In this document: positions 1 through 7,065 of the stretch, in pieces
How the letters are laid out: every line of letters starts with the position of its first letter
Position numbering within the stretch: position 1 is the first letter of the stretch
From: Firmicutes bacterium UBA5010
GTDB taxonomy: Bacteria > Bacillota > Clostridia > Tissierellales > Sedimentibacteraceae
Direction of reading: 5' to 3'
Length of the DNA: 28,317 nt
NCBI GenBank assembly: GCA_002396645.1
Contig: DGYI01000030.1
Coordinates: 397 to 28,713 of the forward strand
The notes under the pieces: generated by a model
What the model was told of the DNA's origin: nothing
The model's input: only the letters and a program-made list of their open reading frames with translations
Databases searched by the model: none
Program-made: the position numbers and the translations under genes

Positions 1-1001
1 TTGTTGCATTTATATTAGGTCTTTGTGCAATAGTTGTATTAGTTCTGATTGATTATGAAATTTACGGATATTTTTATATTCCTATTTATGTAATTTCTAA
101 CGTTCTGCTATTGGCAGTGCTGTTTTTCGGATTTGGCGCGGATCAGTGGGGCGCAAGCAATTGGCTGAGAGTAGGTCCGTTATCATTTCAGCCTTCTGAG
201 GTAGCAAAATTTGGTATTATTATATCTTTGGCTAAATATATAGATAAGCATCATGAAAAAATAAATGAGCCGATTACACTTATAAAGATATTGATATTTG
301 CCTTTATTCCTGTGGTTTTAATACTGAAACAGCCGGATTTGGGAACGGCACTGGTTTTTATATTCTTCATATTGATAATGATATTTTCAGCTGGACTAAG
401 CTATAAATATATAATGCCCTTTGTTGTAATTGCAATAATCGGACTTATTGCAGGATTTATATTTTTAACAACATCCTTAGACGATTACAATATAGGAGAC
501 AACTATCAGCTCGACAGGATACTTATGTTTTTAAATCCTGAACTTGATCCCAGCGGACGTGGATATCAAGTTATACAGTCGCAGATAGCAATAGGGTCGG
601 GACAGGTATTCGGCAGAGGATATCAGCAAGGTATTCAAAACCAATACGGATTTTTACCTACTAAGGAAACGGATTTTATATTTGCGGTTATAGGGGAGGA
701 ACTGGGCTTTATAGGAGGAATATCTTTAATTATGCTGTATGCTGTACTGCTGTTTAGACTAATTAAAATAGCCAAAGGCTCAAATGATATGTTCGGTTCG
801 CTGATAGTTATAGGAATTATGGGTATGTTTTTATTCCATATACTCGAAAACATAGGAATGACCATGAAGCTAATGCCTGTAACAGGCATTCCTTTGCCTT
901 TCATAAGCTATGGAGGAACATTTATGCTGGTAAATATGGTAAGTATAGGGCTTGTTTTGGGCGTAGGGTTAAAAAGAGGGAAAAAAGATATGTTTAATTA
1001 A
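1..1001 (+). CDS. rodA: Rod shape-determining SEDS protein RodA (5' end cut off)
   Basis: This is the C-terminal part of a SEDS-family peptidoglycan glycosyltransferase, a polytopic membrane protein that polymerises lipid II during cell elongation with a class B penicillin-binding protein. The frame is open from base 3 to the stop at 999-1001, so the gene starts outside the window; a TTG at 111 lies inside the protein and is not the start. Seen: repeated hydrophobic segments; the SEDS signatures NWLRVGPLSFQPSEVAKFG, SGRGYQVIQSQIAIGSG and TDFIFAVIGEELGFIGG; and the terminal ISYGGTFMLVNM segment. The length and spacing of these blocks fit RodA better than FtsW or SpoVE, but the three are close relatives. 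A bidirectional terminator follows directly. Confidence 0.9.
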   Translation, partial: VAFILGLCAIVVLVLIDYEIYGYFYIPIYVISNVLLLAVLFFGFGADQWGASNWLRVGPLSFQPSEVAKFGIIISLAKYIDKHHEKINEPITLIKILIFAFIPVVLILKQPDLGTALVFIFFILIMIFSAGLSYKYIMPFVVIAIIGLIAGFIFLTTSLDDYNIGDNYQLDRILMFLNPELDPSGRGYQVIQSQIAIGSGQVFGRGYQQGIQNQYGFLPTKETDFIFAVIGEELGFIGGISLIMLYAVLLFRLIKIAKGSNDMFGSLIVIGIMGMFLFHILENIGMTMKLMPVTGIPLPFISYGGTFMLVNMVSIGLVLGVGLKRGKKDMFN

Positions 1002-1008
1002 ATAAAAT

Positions 1009-1034
1009 AGCGGGCGAATGTATTTCAGCCCGCT
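1009..1034. terminator. Bidirectional terminator between rodA and the LUD gene
   Basis: AGCGGGC (1009-1015) pairs with GCCCGCT (1028-1034) around a 12-base loop. The + strand side is followed by TTTATATATT and the - strand side by TATTTTATTTAA, so it can end both convergent genes. Confidence 0.8.
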
Positions 1035-1060
1035 TTATATATTAAACGCAGTTCACTTTT

Positions 1061-1693
1061 TTAAAATCCCAGATTTTCACCGACAAGGATAAGCTTTATT
1101 CTGTTTTGGGGTTTTGATACTCTTGTTACTACAATCTGTCCGCATATTGAAGTGCTGAGGCAGTCCTTACATTCTCCGCTCAAGGCACATGGAGTCTTTA
1201 AGTTAAATCTTATAGCATTTGGAACACAGGCATTTATTCTGACTCTGTCTATTGCCGAATCAATATTTGCAGTCAGTTTGTTCATGCCGGCAACCACTAT
1301 TACATTGTCAGGACCAAAGCATATGGCAGCAACTCTGTTTCCGTTTCCGTCTATATTTACTAATTCGCCATCAATAGTTAAAGCATTGGTGCTTGTTAAA
1401 AAGTAGTTGCAGTGCAGAGCATCCTTCATCAGCTTTATTCTTTCTTCGGGATTTTGAGCTTTATCTCTGTCTATTACAGTGAGATTTCTATCATTTAATT
1501 TTTCTTTTATACCTATTTCATCTAAAGTTCTTGAGCCGCCCCATGAAACAGAGGAGCCGTCCTGTATAAGAGATAATATCTTTTCTGCAGCTTCTTCCCC
1601 AGTATCGCAGTAATATCCCTCTATCAATCTTTTTTCAAGATTTTTAATTATTGTTTGACCTTGAATTTTATATGCTTCTTTTACTAAATCCAC
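1061..1693 (-). CDS. LUD-domain (lactate utilisation LutC-like, DUF162) protein
   Basis: A 210-residue single-domain member of the LUD family. Relatives in LutB/LutC take part in lactate oxidation; stand-alone clostridial copies such as this have no settled function. Seen: the family core around VSWGGSRTLDEIGI (about residues 49-62), the block LTSTNALTIDGELVNIDGNGNRV cut here as LTSTNALT...DGNGNRV, and a C-terminal cysteine group C-A-L-S-G-E-C-K-D-C-L-S-T-S-I-C that could hold metal. No lutA or lutB lies beside it. The start is GTG at 1691-1693, chosen because CCTCCT (1702-1707, AGGAGG on the coding strand) sits 8 bases upstream. A good promoter precedes it. It converges on rodA, so the two are separate units. 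Confidence 0.85.
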   Translation of the reverse strand: MDLVKEAYKIQGQTIIKNLEKRLIEGYYCDTGEEAAEKILSLIQDGSSVSWGGSRTLDEIGIKEKLNDRNLTVIDRDKAQNPEERIKLMKDALHCNYFLTSTNALTIDGELVNIDGNGNRVAAICFGPDNVIVVAGMNKLTANIDSAIDRVRINACVPNAIRFNLKTPCALSGECKDCLSTSICGQIVVTRVSKPQNRIKLILVGENLGF

Positions 1694-1725
1694 CTTGCAA
1701 ACCTCCTAAAAAATTGTATAATATA

Positions 1726-1754
1726 ATTATAGATTTAAAGCAATAGTATGTCTA
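1726..1754 (-). promoter_or_regulatory. Promoter of the LUD gene
   Basis: On the minus strand, -35 TAGACA (1749-1754), a 17-base spacer and -10 TATAAT (1726-1731) lie about 33 bases upstream of the GTG start. Sigma-A type. Confidence 0.65.
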
Positions 1755-1820
1755 CTTAAAAATTAAAAGAAGATAAAACAAAATAGTTTCAAAAATAGTT
1801 TCAAAAAAATAAAACAAATC

Positions 1821-1849
1821 TTGACATTACTATTATTTTTTGATACAAT
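1821..1849 (+). promoter_or_regulatory. Strong promoter of rplU-prp-rpmA
   Basis: -35 TTGACA (1821-1826), exactly 17 bases of spacer, then -10 TACAAT (1844-1849) with an extended TG at 1841-1842. Transcription should start near 1856, just before the L21 leader. Confidence 0.8.
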
Positions 1850-1857
1850 CTACTTTT

Positions 1858-1946
1858 GTAAGAAACCGCTCGAATCAGGTTTGAAGTAATGAAACATTTT
1901 TAGGAATGTACCTGCAATGGCGAGACTCAAAAAGAGGAGGTGCACT
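1858..1946 (+). ncRNA. L21 ribosomal protein leader
   Basis: The bases between the promoter and rplU match the Bacillota L21 leader. The conserved 3' part reads GTACCTGCAATGGCGAG ... CTCAAAAAGAGGAGGTGCAC and ends at the rplU start codon. TACCT (1909-1913) can pair with AGGTG at the ribosome binding site (about 1938-1942), the usual way this leader gates translation. Known from the family: it is thought to bind L21 for autogenous control. The identification rests on sequence pattern and position; I have not folded it by computer. Confidence 0.75.
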
Positions 1947-2258
1947 ATGTACGCAATAATCGAAACAGGTGGAAAACAGTACAGAGTTCAGGAAGGTGAC
2001 AGCATCAGAGTTGAGAAATTAAACTTTGCTGATGGCGAAGCTATAAAATTTGATAAAGTTTTATTAGTAGCTGAAAATGATAACTTAAATGTTGGAAAAC
2101 CATATGTAGACGGAGCAGTTGTTGAAGCTACTGTTGAAAAACAAGGCAAAAACAAGAAAATAATTATATTCAAATATAAGGCTAAGAAAGATTATAGAAA
2201 CAAAAAAGGTCATCGTCAACCTTATACACAAGTAAAAATTGAAAAAATAATAGGTTAA
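1947..2258 (+). CDS. rplU: 50S ribosomal protein bL21
   Basis: A 103-residue ribosomal protein of the large subunit that binds 23S rRNA. The protein opens with MYAIIETGGKQYRVQEGD and ends with the basic tail KAKKDYRNKKGHRQPYTQVKI, both diagnostic for bL21, and the length is the family norm. The frame extends ten codons further upstream to an ATG at 1917, but that stretch is part of the L21 leader; the ATG at 1947 has GAGGAGGTG ideally placed before it. It is the first gene of rplU-prp-rpmA, four bases before prp. Confidence 0.97.
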   Translation: MYAIIETGGKQYRVQEGDSIRVEKLNFADGEAIKFDKVLLVAENDNLNVGKPYVDGAVVEATVEKQGKNKKIIIFKYKAKKDYRNKKGHRQPYTQVKIEKIIG

Positions 2259-2262
2259 TCTT

Positions 2263-2592
2263 ATGACGAATGTTACAATACATAAAACAGGCGAAAAAAT
2301 AGTTGGTTTTATTATTGACGGTCATACGGGTTTTGCTGATTTCGGAGAGGACATAGTCTGTGCTTCATTATCGCTCTTAGCTATAACTGCTGTTAATTCG
2401 CTTAACATAGTTGCCGGGATTGATGAAGACGACATAGATTATGAAACCAATGATGAATCGGGCTATTTGAAAGTAAGAACAAATAATATAAATGATAAAT
2501 CTGATGTAATATATAATAGTTTTTTAGTTGGAATACAACTATTGATTGAAGATTACAGCGATTATATTACACTTATAACCGAGGAGGTGTAA
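2263..2592 (+). CDS. prp: Ribosomal-processing cysteine protease Prp
   Basis: A 109-residue cysteine protease that removes the N-terminal extension of L27 in those Bacillota that make L27 as a precursor. Seen: the catalytic His in IDGHTGFADFGEDIVCA (about residues 19-35) and the catalytic Cys in the same block, spaced 12 residues apart as in the family. The acidic C-terminal half is usual. It lies between rplU and rpmA, the conserved position, and its substrate is the next gene, which carries the matching cleavage peptide. Translation is probably coupled to rplU, as only four bases separate them. Confidence 0.93.
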   Translation: MTNVTIHKTGEKIVGFIIDGHTGFADFGEDIVCASLSLLAITAVNSLNIVAGIDEDDIDYETNDESGYLKVRTNNINDKSDVIYNSFLVGIQLLIEDYSDYITLITEEV

Positions 2593-2596
2593 AACA

Positions 2597-2893
2597 ATGT
2601 TATTAAAATTAAATTTACAGTTATTTGCACATAAAAAAGGTGTTGGTAGTTCTAAAAACGGCCGTGACAGTGAGTCTAAAAGACTTGGAGTTAAAAAAGG
2701 CGACGGACAACACGTTGTTGCAGGAAACATACTTGTAAGACAAAGAGGAACTAAAATTCACCCGGGTGTAAACGTAGGAATCGGTAGTGATGATACATTA
2801 TACACAAAAGTTGACGGTGTTGTTAAGTTCGAAAGAAAAGACAAAACAAGAAAACAAGTTAGTGTATATCCATTTGTAAACGAGGCACAATAA
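2597..2893 (+). CDS. rpmA: 50S ribosomal protein bL27 (precursor with Prp cleavage site)
   Basis: A 98-residue large-subunit protein whose N-terminus reaches towards the peptidyl transferase centre. It starts MLLKLNLQLFAHKKGVGSS: the first eleven residues up to LQLFA are the conserved extension cut by Prp, leaving an N-terminus beginning HKKG. The rest (GRDSESKRLGVKKGDGQ, RQRGTKIHPGVNVGIG) is standard bL27. GAGGAGGTG precedes the ATG. Uncleaved extension would block the ribosome's active centre, which explains why prp is retained next door. A terminator follows before obgE. Confidence 0.97.
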   Translation: MLLKLNLQLFAHKKGVGSSKNGRDSESKRLGVKKGDGQHVVAGNILVRQRGTKIHPGVNVGIGSDDTLYTKVDGVVKFERKDKTRKQVSVYPFVNEAQ

Positions 2894-2897
2894 TAAT

Positions 2898-2925
2898 AAC
2901 CTACCTTTTAAGGTAGGTTTTTTTT
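2898..2925 (+). terminator. Intrinsic terminator after rpmA
   Basis: AACCTACC (2898-2905) pairs with GGTAGGTT (2912-2919) around TTTTAA, followed by a run of T. It ends the rplU operon or trims read-through into obgE. Confidence 0.85.
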
Positions 2926-2951
2926 GAATTAAATATAAAGGGCGTGAAAAT

Positions 2952-4226
2952 GTGTTTATAGATATAGCCAATATACATGTAAAGGCAGGAAATGGCGGAA
3001 ACGGCTCAATGGCATTCAGAAGAGAAAAATACGAGCCAATGGGCGGACCTGCCGGCGGAGATGGCGGAGATGGCGGAAGCATAATCTTAGTTGCTGATGA
3101 AGGACTGAGAACTTTGATGGACTTTAGATATCAAAGACATTATAAAGCAGAGGCCGGCGAAGACGGCAGGAAAAAAAAGCAATACGGTGCCGATGGAAAA
3201 GATATGTTCTTAAAAGTCCCTGTGGGAACTTTGGTTAAGGATCAAGAAACAGGAATCGTACTAGCAGATTTAAGGGAAAATAAGCAAAGATTTGTAGTTG
3301 CAAAAGGCGGAAGAGGCGGAAGAGGAAATATCAAATTCAAAAATTCAATCAGACGAGCTCCTCATTTTGCCGAGCCCGGAACTAAGGGCGAGGAAAGAGA
3401 TATAATACTTGAGTTAAAATTGATTGCTGATGTTGGACTAGCGGGATTTCCTAATGTCGGAAAATCTACAATCCTTTCAATTATAACAAGTGCTAAACCT
3501 AAAATTGCGAACTATCATTTTACAACTTTAAAACCAAATTTGGGAGTTGTAAATGTAGGACCCGGACAAAGCTACGTTATAGCCGATATACCAGGACTGA
3601 TTGAAGGAGCTTCCTCAGGTGCGGGACTTGGTCATGAGTTTTTAAGACATGTTGAAAGAACAAAGCTTTTACTTCATGTACTTGATACATCAGGTCAAGA
3701 AGACAGAGACCCTGTCGAGGATTTCTATAAGATTAATGATGAGTTAAATAAATACAGTGAGAAGCTGTCATATAAAAAACAAATTATTCTATTAAATAAA
3801 ATGGATTTGCCAAGTTCTAAGGAAAATGCGGAGAGAGTAAAAAAAGAATTTGCAGATAAGTATGAAATTTATGAGGTATCCGCGGCAACAGGAGAGGGCT
3901 TGGATCTCATTAAGAAAGTTGCATATGAACAATTACTTAAAATAGAGGATGAAATAGAATTTGTTGATCAGAGTGAAGTAGAAAGATTCTTTGATAAGAA
4001 AGAAAAAGATACTATAGTAGTAAGAAAAGAAAATAATCTTTATATTGCAGAGGGAGATTTCTTAGAGCGTTTAGTAAACTTTACGAATTTCGATGATTAT
4101 GAATCATTGAGTAACTTCCAGAAGGTACTTATAGATAAAGGAGTTATTGACAGATTAAGAGATTTAGGAGCAAAAGAAGGCGACGAAATAAGTGTCTGCG
4201 GAATCGAATTTGATTTTGTTGAGTAA
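2952..4226 (+). CDS. obgE: GTPase ObgE/CgtA
   Basis: A 424-residue ribosome-associated GTPase involved in 50S assembly and stress signalling. Domains in order: the glycine-rich Obg fold (1-158, with NGGNGSMAFRREKYEPMGGPAGGDGGDGG and GGRGGRGN); the G domain with G1 GFPNVGKST (about 165-173), G2 FTTLKPNLG, G3 DIPGLIEGA, and G4 NKMD; and the OCT domain at the C-terminus (from about 350, ending CGIEFDFVE). Start is GTG at 2952 giving MFIDIANIHVKAGNGG; an ATG two bases earlier is out of frame and stops at once. The ribosome binding site is weak. It is followed by yhbY, a common ribosome-assembly pairing. Confidence 0.97.
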   Translation: MFIDIANIHVKAGNGGNGSMAFRREKYEPMGGPAGGDGGDGGSIILVADEGLRTLMDFRYQRHYKAEAGEDGRKKKQYGADGKDMFLKVPVGTLVKDQETGIVLADLRENKQRFVVAKGGRGGRGNIKFKNSIRRAPHFAEPGTKGEERDIILELKLIADVGLAGFPNVGKSTILSIITSAKPKIANYHFTTLKPNLGVVNVGPGQSYVIADIPGLIEGASSGAGLGHEFLRHVERTKLLLHVLDTSGQEDRDPVEDFYKINDELNKYSEKLSYKKQIILLNKMDLPSSKENAERVKKEFADKYEIYEVSAATGEGLDLIKKVAYEQLLKIEDEIEFVDQSEVERFFDKKEKDTIVVRKENNLYIAEGDFLERLVNFTNFDDYESLSNFQKVLIDKGVIDRLRDLGAKEGDEISVCGIEFDFVE

Positions 4227-4278
4227 CCGGAGGCAGAAAATAAGATTTTGTACTTTTGCAAAGGAGGAAACGAATATA

Positions 4279-4572
4279 ATGGCACTTAGAGGCAAACAAA
4301 GAAGTTATTTGAAGTCATTGTCAAATAGCTTAGAACCGGTTCTTATAATAGGTAAAAACGGATTCACCGATAATGTTATAAAGCAATTAGATGATGCATT
4401 AGAAGCAAGAGAGCTTATTAAAATAAAATGTTTAGATAACAGCGGATTAGATGCAAAGGAAGTTGCAAGTGAGGCAGTGAGGCTGTTAAGAGCTGAATTT
4501 GTTCAAAGTATAGGCAGCAAATTTACAATTTACAGAGCTGCAAAAGAACCTAAAATAAATATTCCAAAATAA
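4279..4572 (+). CDS. yhbY: Ribosome-assembly RNA-binding protein YhbY (CRM domain)
   Basis: A 97-residue CRM-domain protein that binds pre-50S rRNA. Seen: MALRGKQRSYLKSLSN, the family motif LIIGKNGFTDNVIKQLDDALEARELIKIK with its GKNG loop (shown here in pieces: LIIGKNGFTDN, ALEARELIKIK), and a terminal LYRA-type strand (FTIYRAAKEPKI). The frame can be extended upstream to 4192 inside obgE, but AAGGAGG at 4261-4267 and the homologous N-terminus place the start at 4279. It lies 52 bases after obgE with no terminator between, so co-transcription is likely. A 34-base perfect palindrome follows as terminator. Confidence 0.95.
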   Translation: MALRGKQRSYLKSLSNSLEPVLIIGKNGFTDNVIKQLDDALEARELIKIKCLDNSGLDAKEVASEAVRLLRAEFVQSIGSKFTIYRAAKEPKINIPK

Positions 4573-4579
4573 ATTGAGC

Positions 4580-4618
4580 ATACTAAGAATACTCTTAAGA
4601 GTATTCTTAGTATTTTTA
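4580..4618 (+). terminator. Terminator after yhbY
   Basis: A perfect palindrome of two 17-base arms (4580-4596 and 4597-4613, centre CTCTTAAGAG) followed by TTTTATA. The - strand side lacks a long T run. Confidence 0.85.
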
Positions 4619-4659
4619 TATTAAGATTTGTTTCAGCATATTTTTGGAGGAAAAAAACT

Positions 4660-4869
4660 ATGATGAACAATGATAATAGCCTTGAGGAACTACAAAAGCT
4701 TTATGATGATGGTTTTAGGTGTATAAAGTATGAAGATGCAAATGATGATGAGATGAAAGTTTATTTAAAAAACTTTGAAACTGAAGAATCTCGTGAAATG
4801 AGGATTAAAAGCTATCTGAATAAAGCATATGTGACTAATTATGTCAACAGCTATGGACTGATACGCTAA
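4660..4869 (+). CDS. Uncharacterised 69-residue acidic protein
   Basis: A short gene with an excellent ribosome binding site (TTTGGAGG at 4643-4650) before ATG 4660; ATG 4663 is an equally possible start. The protein is soluble, acidic in its first two thirds (SLEELQKLYDDGF, EDANDDEMK, ETEESREM) and ends in a basic-aromatic helix (KSYLNKAYVTNYVNSYGLIR). No signal peptide, membrane span, zinc pair or motif that I recognise. It is enclosed between the yhbY terminator and its own strong terminator, so it appears to be a single-gene unit. Codon use looks like its neighbours. Function unknown. Confidence 0.7.
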   Translation: MMNNDNSLEELQKLYDDGFRCIKYEDANDDEMKVYLKNFETEESREMRIKSYLNKAYVTNYVNSYGLIR

Positions 4870-4929
4870 TCACTGATTTATAGTGCGTATCATCACGCTA
4901 TGAAGGTATTATAACTGTTAATAGCGTAT

Positions 4930-4970
4930 AAATAATTCAGCGGACAAAATCCGCTGAATTATTTTGTTTT
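4930..4970 (+). terminator. Terminator after the 69-residue gene
   Basis: A 15-base stem: AATAATTCAGCGGA (4931-4944) with TCCGCTGAATTATT (4950-4963), extended by an A-T pair at 4930/4964, loop CAAAA, then TTGTTTTTG. Confidence 0.85.
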
Positions 4971-4985
4971 TGTTTAATTATTTTT

Positions 4986-5044
4986 ATGATATAATATGCG
5001 TATTATATTAAAAATGGCTCAGCTTGCTGAGACTATGATATAAT
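4986..5044 (+). promoter_or_regulatory. Tandem extended -10 promoters before thyX
   Basis: The string ATGATATAAT occurs twice, at 4986-4995 and 5035-5044, each giving TGnTATAAT, an extended -10. Neither has a good -35 at 17 bases. Between them lies a small hairpin, CTCAGC (5018-5023)/GCTGAG (5026-5031), which would fall in the leader of the upstream transcript. Confidence 0.5.
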
Positions 5045-5108
5045 AATCAAATGACCCAAGTAAAACTTGATGCTATGGATATTATATAAGATTTTGGAGG
5101 ATTATGTT

Positions 5109-5876
5109 ATGGAAAACAGACTAAAAGTTAAATTAGTTTCATATACTCAGGAACCTGAGAAGCTTGTTGCGGCAGCAGCTAAATTATGTTACTCACAATT
5201 AGGCGCAGATGAAATAATGGATGATTTATCGGAGGAGAATATATCAAAATTTCTAAACATGCTTATGGACCTCGAACATCAATCTCCTATAGAGCACTGC
5301 AGCTTTTCTTTTGCTGTTGAGGGAGTTTCAAGAACATTGACTCATCAACTGGTAAGGCACAGAATAGCAAGCTATTCGCAGCGTTCACAAAGATATGTGA
5401 CTGAAGGTCAATTTCAGTATATTATTCCGCCTGCAATAAACGATAATGAAAAAGCAAGAAAATTATATATAGAGACTATGGAAAATGACCAAAAGGCATA
5501 TGATGAAATAGCAAATATTCTTAAATCTCAATATATCGAAGATTATATAAAAGAAGGAATGTCCGAAAAAAAAGCAAATTCCGCAGCTGAAAAAAGGGCG
5601 ATAGAAGATGCAAGATATGTATTGCCTAATGCTTGTGAAACTAAAATTATGATAACTATGAATGCAAGAACTTTGATACATTTTTTCAATGTAAGATGTT
5701 GTACAAGAGCACAGTGGGAAATAAGAGAGATGGCAGAGCTTATGCTTCAAGAAGTGAGAATTGCAGCTCCGAGTATATTTAAAAATGCCGGCCCATCTTG
5801 CGTTTGCGGTCCATGTCCTGAAGGAAAAATGACCTGTGGTAAAGTACAGGAAATGAGAGAAAAGTTTTTAACATAA
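5109..5876 (+). CDS. thyX: Flavin-dependent thymidylate synthase ThyX
   Basis: A 255-residue enzyme that makes dTMP from dUMP with methylene-tetrahydrofolate, NAD(P)H and FAD; active as a homotetramer in the cytosol. Seen: the ThyX motif RHRIASYSQRSQR at about residues 83-95, which binds dUMP and FAD; EHCSFSFAVEGVSRTLTHQLVRH just before it (read in parts: EHCSFSF, SRTLTHQL); and RTLIHFFNVRCCTRAQWEIREMA near the C-terminus in pieces FFNVRCCTRAQWEIR. A cysteine-rich tail, SCVCGPCPEGKMTC, is common in clostridial ThyX. The frame opens earlier at 5067, but GGAGG (5096-5100) places the start at 5109. It is a single-gene unit. Confidence 0.97.
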   Translation: MENRLKVKLVSYTQEPEKLVAAAAKLCYSQLGADEIMDDLSEENISKFLNMLMDLEHQSPIEHCSFSFAVEGVSRTLTHQLVRHRIASYSQRSQRYVTEGQFQYIIPPAINDNEKARKLYIETMENDQKAYDEIANILKSQYIEDYIKEGMSEKKANSAAEKRAIEDARYVLPNACETKIMITMNARTLIHFFNVRCCTRAQWEIREMAELMLQEVRIAAPSIFKNAGPSCVCGPCPEGKMTCGKVQEMREKFLT

Positions 5877-6119
5877 AAAATATTTCATTAAAGGATGTGA
5901 AAAACGTTTTCCGAGGAACAAATATTTATGTCTGCAATGATATTTGGTATATTTATTATAAATAAGTATATTTAGTTATTAAGGATATACACATACATAA
6001 AACTGGAGCATAGAATAATAAGCTCAGTAAATTAAAAATAATAAGAAAGTAGGTACCGAGGCTATATACACAGGAAGGAAAGACAAGCTTTGCTGTGTAA
6101 TCGGTGCATGGACAGATAA
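5877..6119 (+). other. Structured leader before the pseudopeptidase gene
   Basis: These 243 bases carry no gene I can support, but carry RNA-like structure. Hairpin one: ACTGGAGC (6002-6009) with GCTCAGT (6022-6028). Hairpin two is nested: GTACCGA (6053-6059) with TCGGTGC (6101-6107); TACACAG (6067-6073) with CTGTGTA (6093-6099); AAAG (6079-6082) with CTTT (6088-6091) around loop ACAAG. It ends 12 bases before the next start codon. A 15-codon frame (5928-5975, MSAMIFGIFIINKYI) follows a GAGGA but is too short to call. I do not recognise a known riboswitch class here. Confidence 0.45.
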
Positions 6120-6998
6120 ATGAGAAAAAAGTTTGACATAGATAAATTTATCTATTTTTTAATTGCAATTTTTATAATTGCAGTATTTATGCTTCCAATG
6201 TTTGGAGAGCAATTTAAAGAAATAGAAAAGAAAATAGCTAAGAAAAATATAGAGTATAAGTTTCCTGTTACTGAAAAAGACGGATGGTATATATCAAAAT
6301 ACTGCAGATTCAATGTGGAAGAGTGGGATAATCTATATTTAAGATACAGCGGTTATACCGAGATAAGTGAATTTTTACACTATTTTGACACCCATGTTAA
6401 GACTATAAGCGAATTTATAGGAGTAAATAATTTAGGGAATAATATTGTTACATTTACATTGGATACTGAAGGTTACGGCAGTGTAGATACAGAAAATAAT
6501 ATAATTAAGTATTCAAATTATTATTTTTTAAATAGTATAAAAAAGGCTTCGATTACAAGAGAAGTTACAGAAATTTTGATTGGACCCAGCAATTCTGCAA
6601 GTTTAACGGAAGGTATGCATTTTTATATAGAGCAGTATATTGATAAGAAGCTAAAGGGTGCAGGTGTTCAGCAGAATATAATAACACGTTCTAAAATAGA
6701 TATGAATGAAAGAAACAGTGTTATGTTAAAATATGTAGGTCAAAATGGCGGATTTGTATATACAGATGAAGAAGGAAATGACTATATAAATCCTCAAATA
6801 TATGCATCATATATATTTAGCCGCTCATTTTCAAGGTATTTAATAGATGAATATGGTTTAGATAAGTTCTTGGAGCTATATTTTTCAGAAGATATTGATT
6901 CACAATACGAAAAAATATATGGTGAAGATTTAGAGAAGCTTCGTGAACAGTGGATAGAATATGTAGAAAAAACATATAGGGAAGTTTACGGAACATAG
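6120..6998 (+). CDS. Membrane-anchored gluzincin-like protein lacking HExxH (probable pseudopeptidase)
   Basis: A 292-residue protein with one N-terminal membrane span (about residues 10-28) and an extracytoplasmic domain. Its layout is that of the MA-clan metallopeptidases found in many clostridial genomes: a hydrophobic strand, then the zinc helix, then LTEGMHFYIEQYI holding the third ligand Glu (about 164), and a C-terminal block GLDKFLELYFSE...YGEDLEKLREQWIEYVE. Where HExxH should be, it reads REVTE (about 147-151), so both zinc histidines are missing; I infer an inactive or re-purposed enzyme. Start: ATG 6120 is preceded in frame by a stop at 6117, and there is no clear ribosome binding site, only a folded leader. 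It converges on the ABC operon, sharing a terminator. Confidence 0.65.
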   Translation: MRKKFDIDKFIYFLIAIFIIAVFMLPMFGEQFKEIEKKIAKKNIEYKFPVTEKDGWYISKYCRFNVEEWDNLYLRYSGYTEISEFLHYFDTHVKTISEFIGVNNLGNNIVTFTLDTEGYGSVDTENNIIKYSNYYFLNSIKKASITREVTEILIGPSNSASLTEGMHFYIEQYIDKKLKGAGVQQNIITRSKIDMNERNSVMLKYVGQNGGFVYTDEEGNDYINPQIYASYIFSRSFSRYLIDEYGLDKFLELYFSEDIDSQYEKIYGEDLEKLREQWIEYVEKTYREVYGT

Positions 6999-7018
6999 TA
7001 TAAAAATCAATAAAAAGT

Positions 7019-7062
7019 AAAAGCAGCGTACATAATTAATTTGAATTATATATGCTGCTTTT
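7019..7062. terminator. Bidirectional terminator shared with the ABC operon
   Basis: AAAAGCAGCGTA (7019-7030) pairs with TATGCTGCTTTT (7051-7062), one G-T pair included; T runs flank both sides (TTTTTTATT on +, and T's from the A-rich 7005-7020 on -). It ends the gene at 6120-6998 and the five-gene operon coming the other way. Confidence 0.8.
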
Positions 7063-7065
7063 TTA

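Noticed and set aside
5928..5975. 15-codon hydrophobic frame in the leader of the pseudopeptidase gene
   Set aside because: A weakly placed GAGGA and very short length; not enough to call a gene without conservation data.
6053..6107. Stem before the pseudopeptidase gene as small SRP RNA or c-di-GMP riboswitch
   Set aside because: GGAAGGAA recalls the SRP apical loop, but the required flanking AGG.../...GCAGC arms and length are wrong; none of the conserved c-di-GMP class I or II strings is present.
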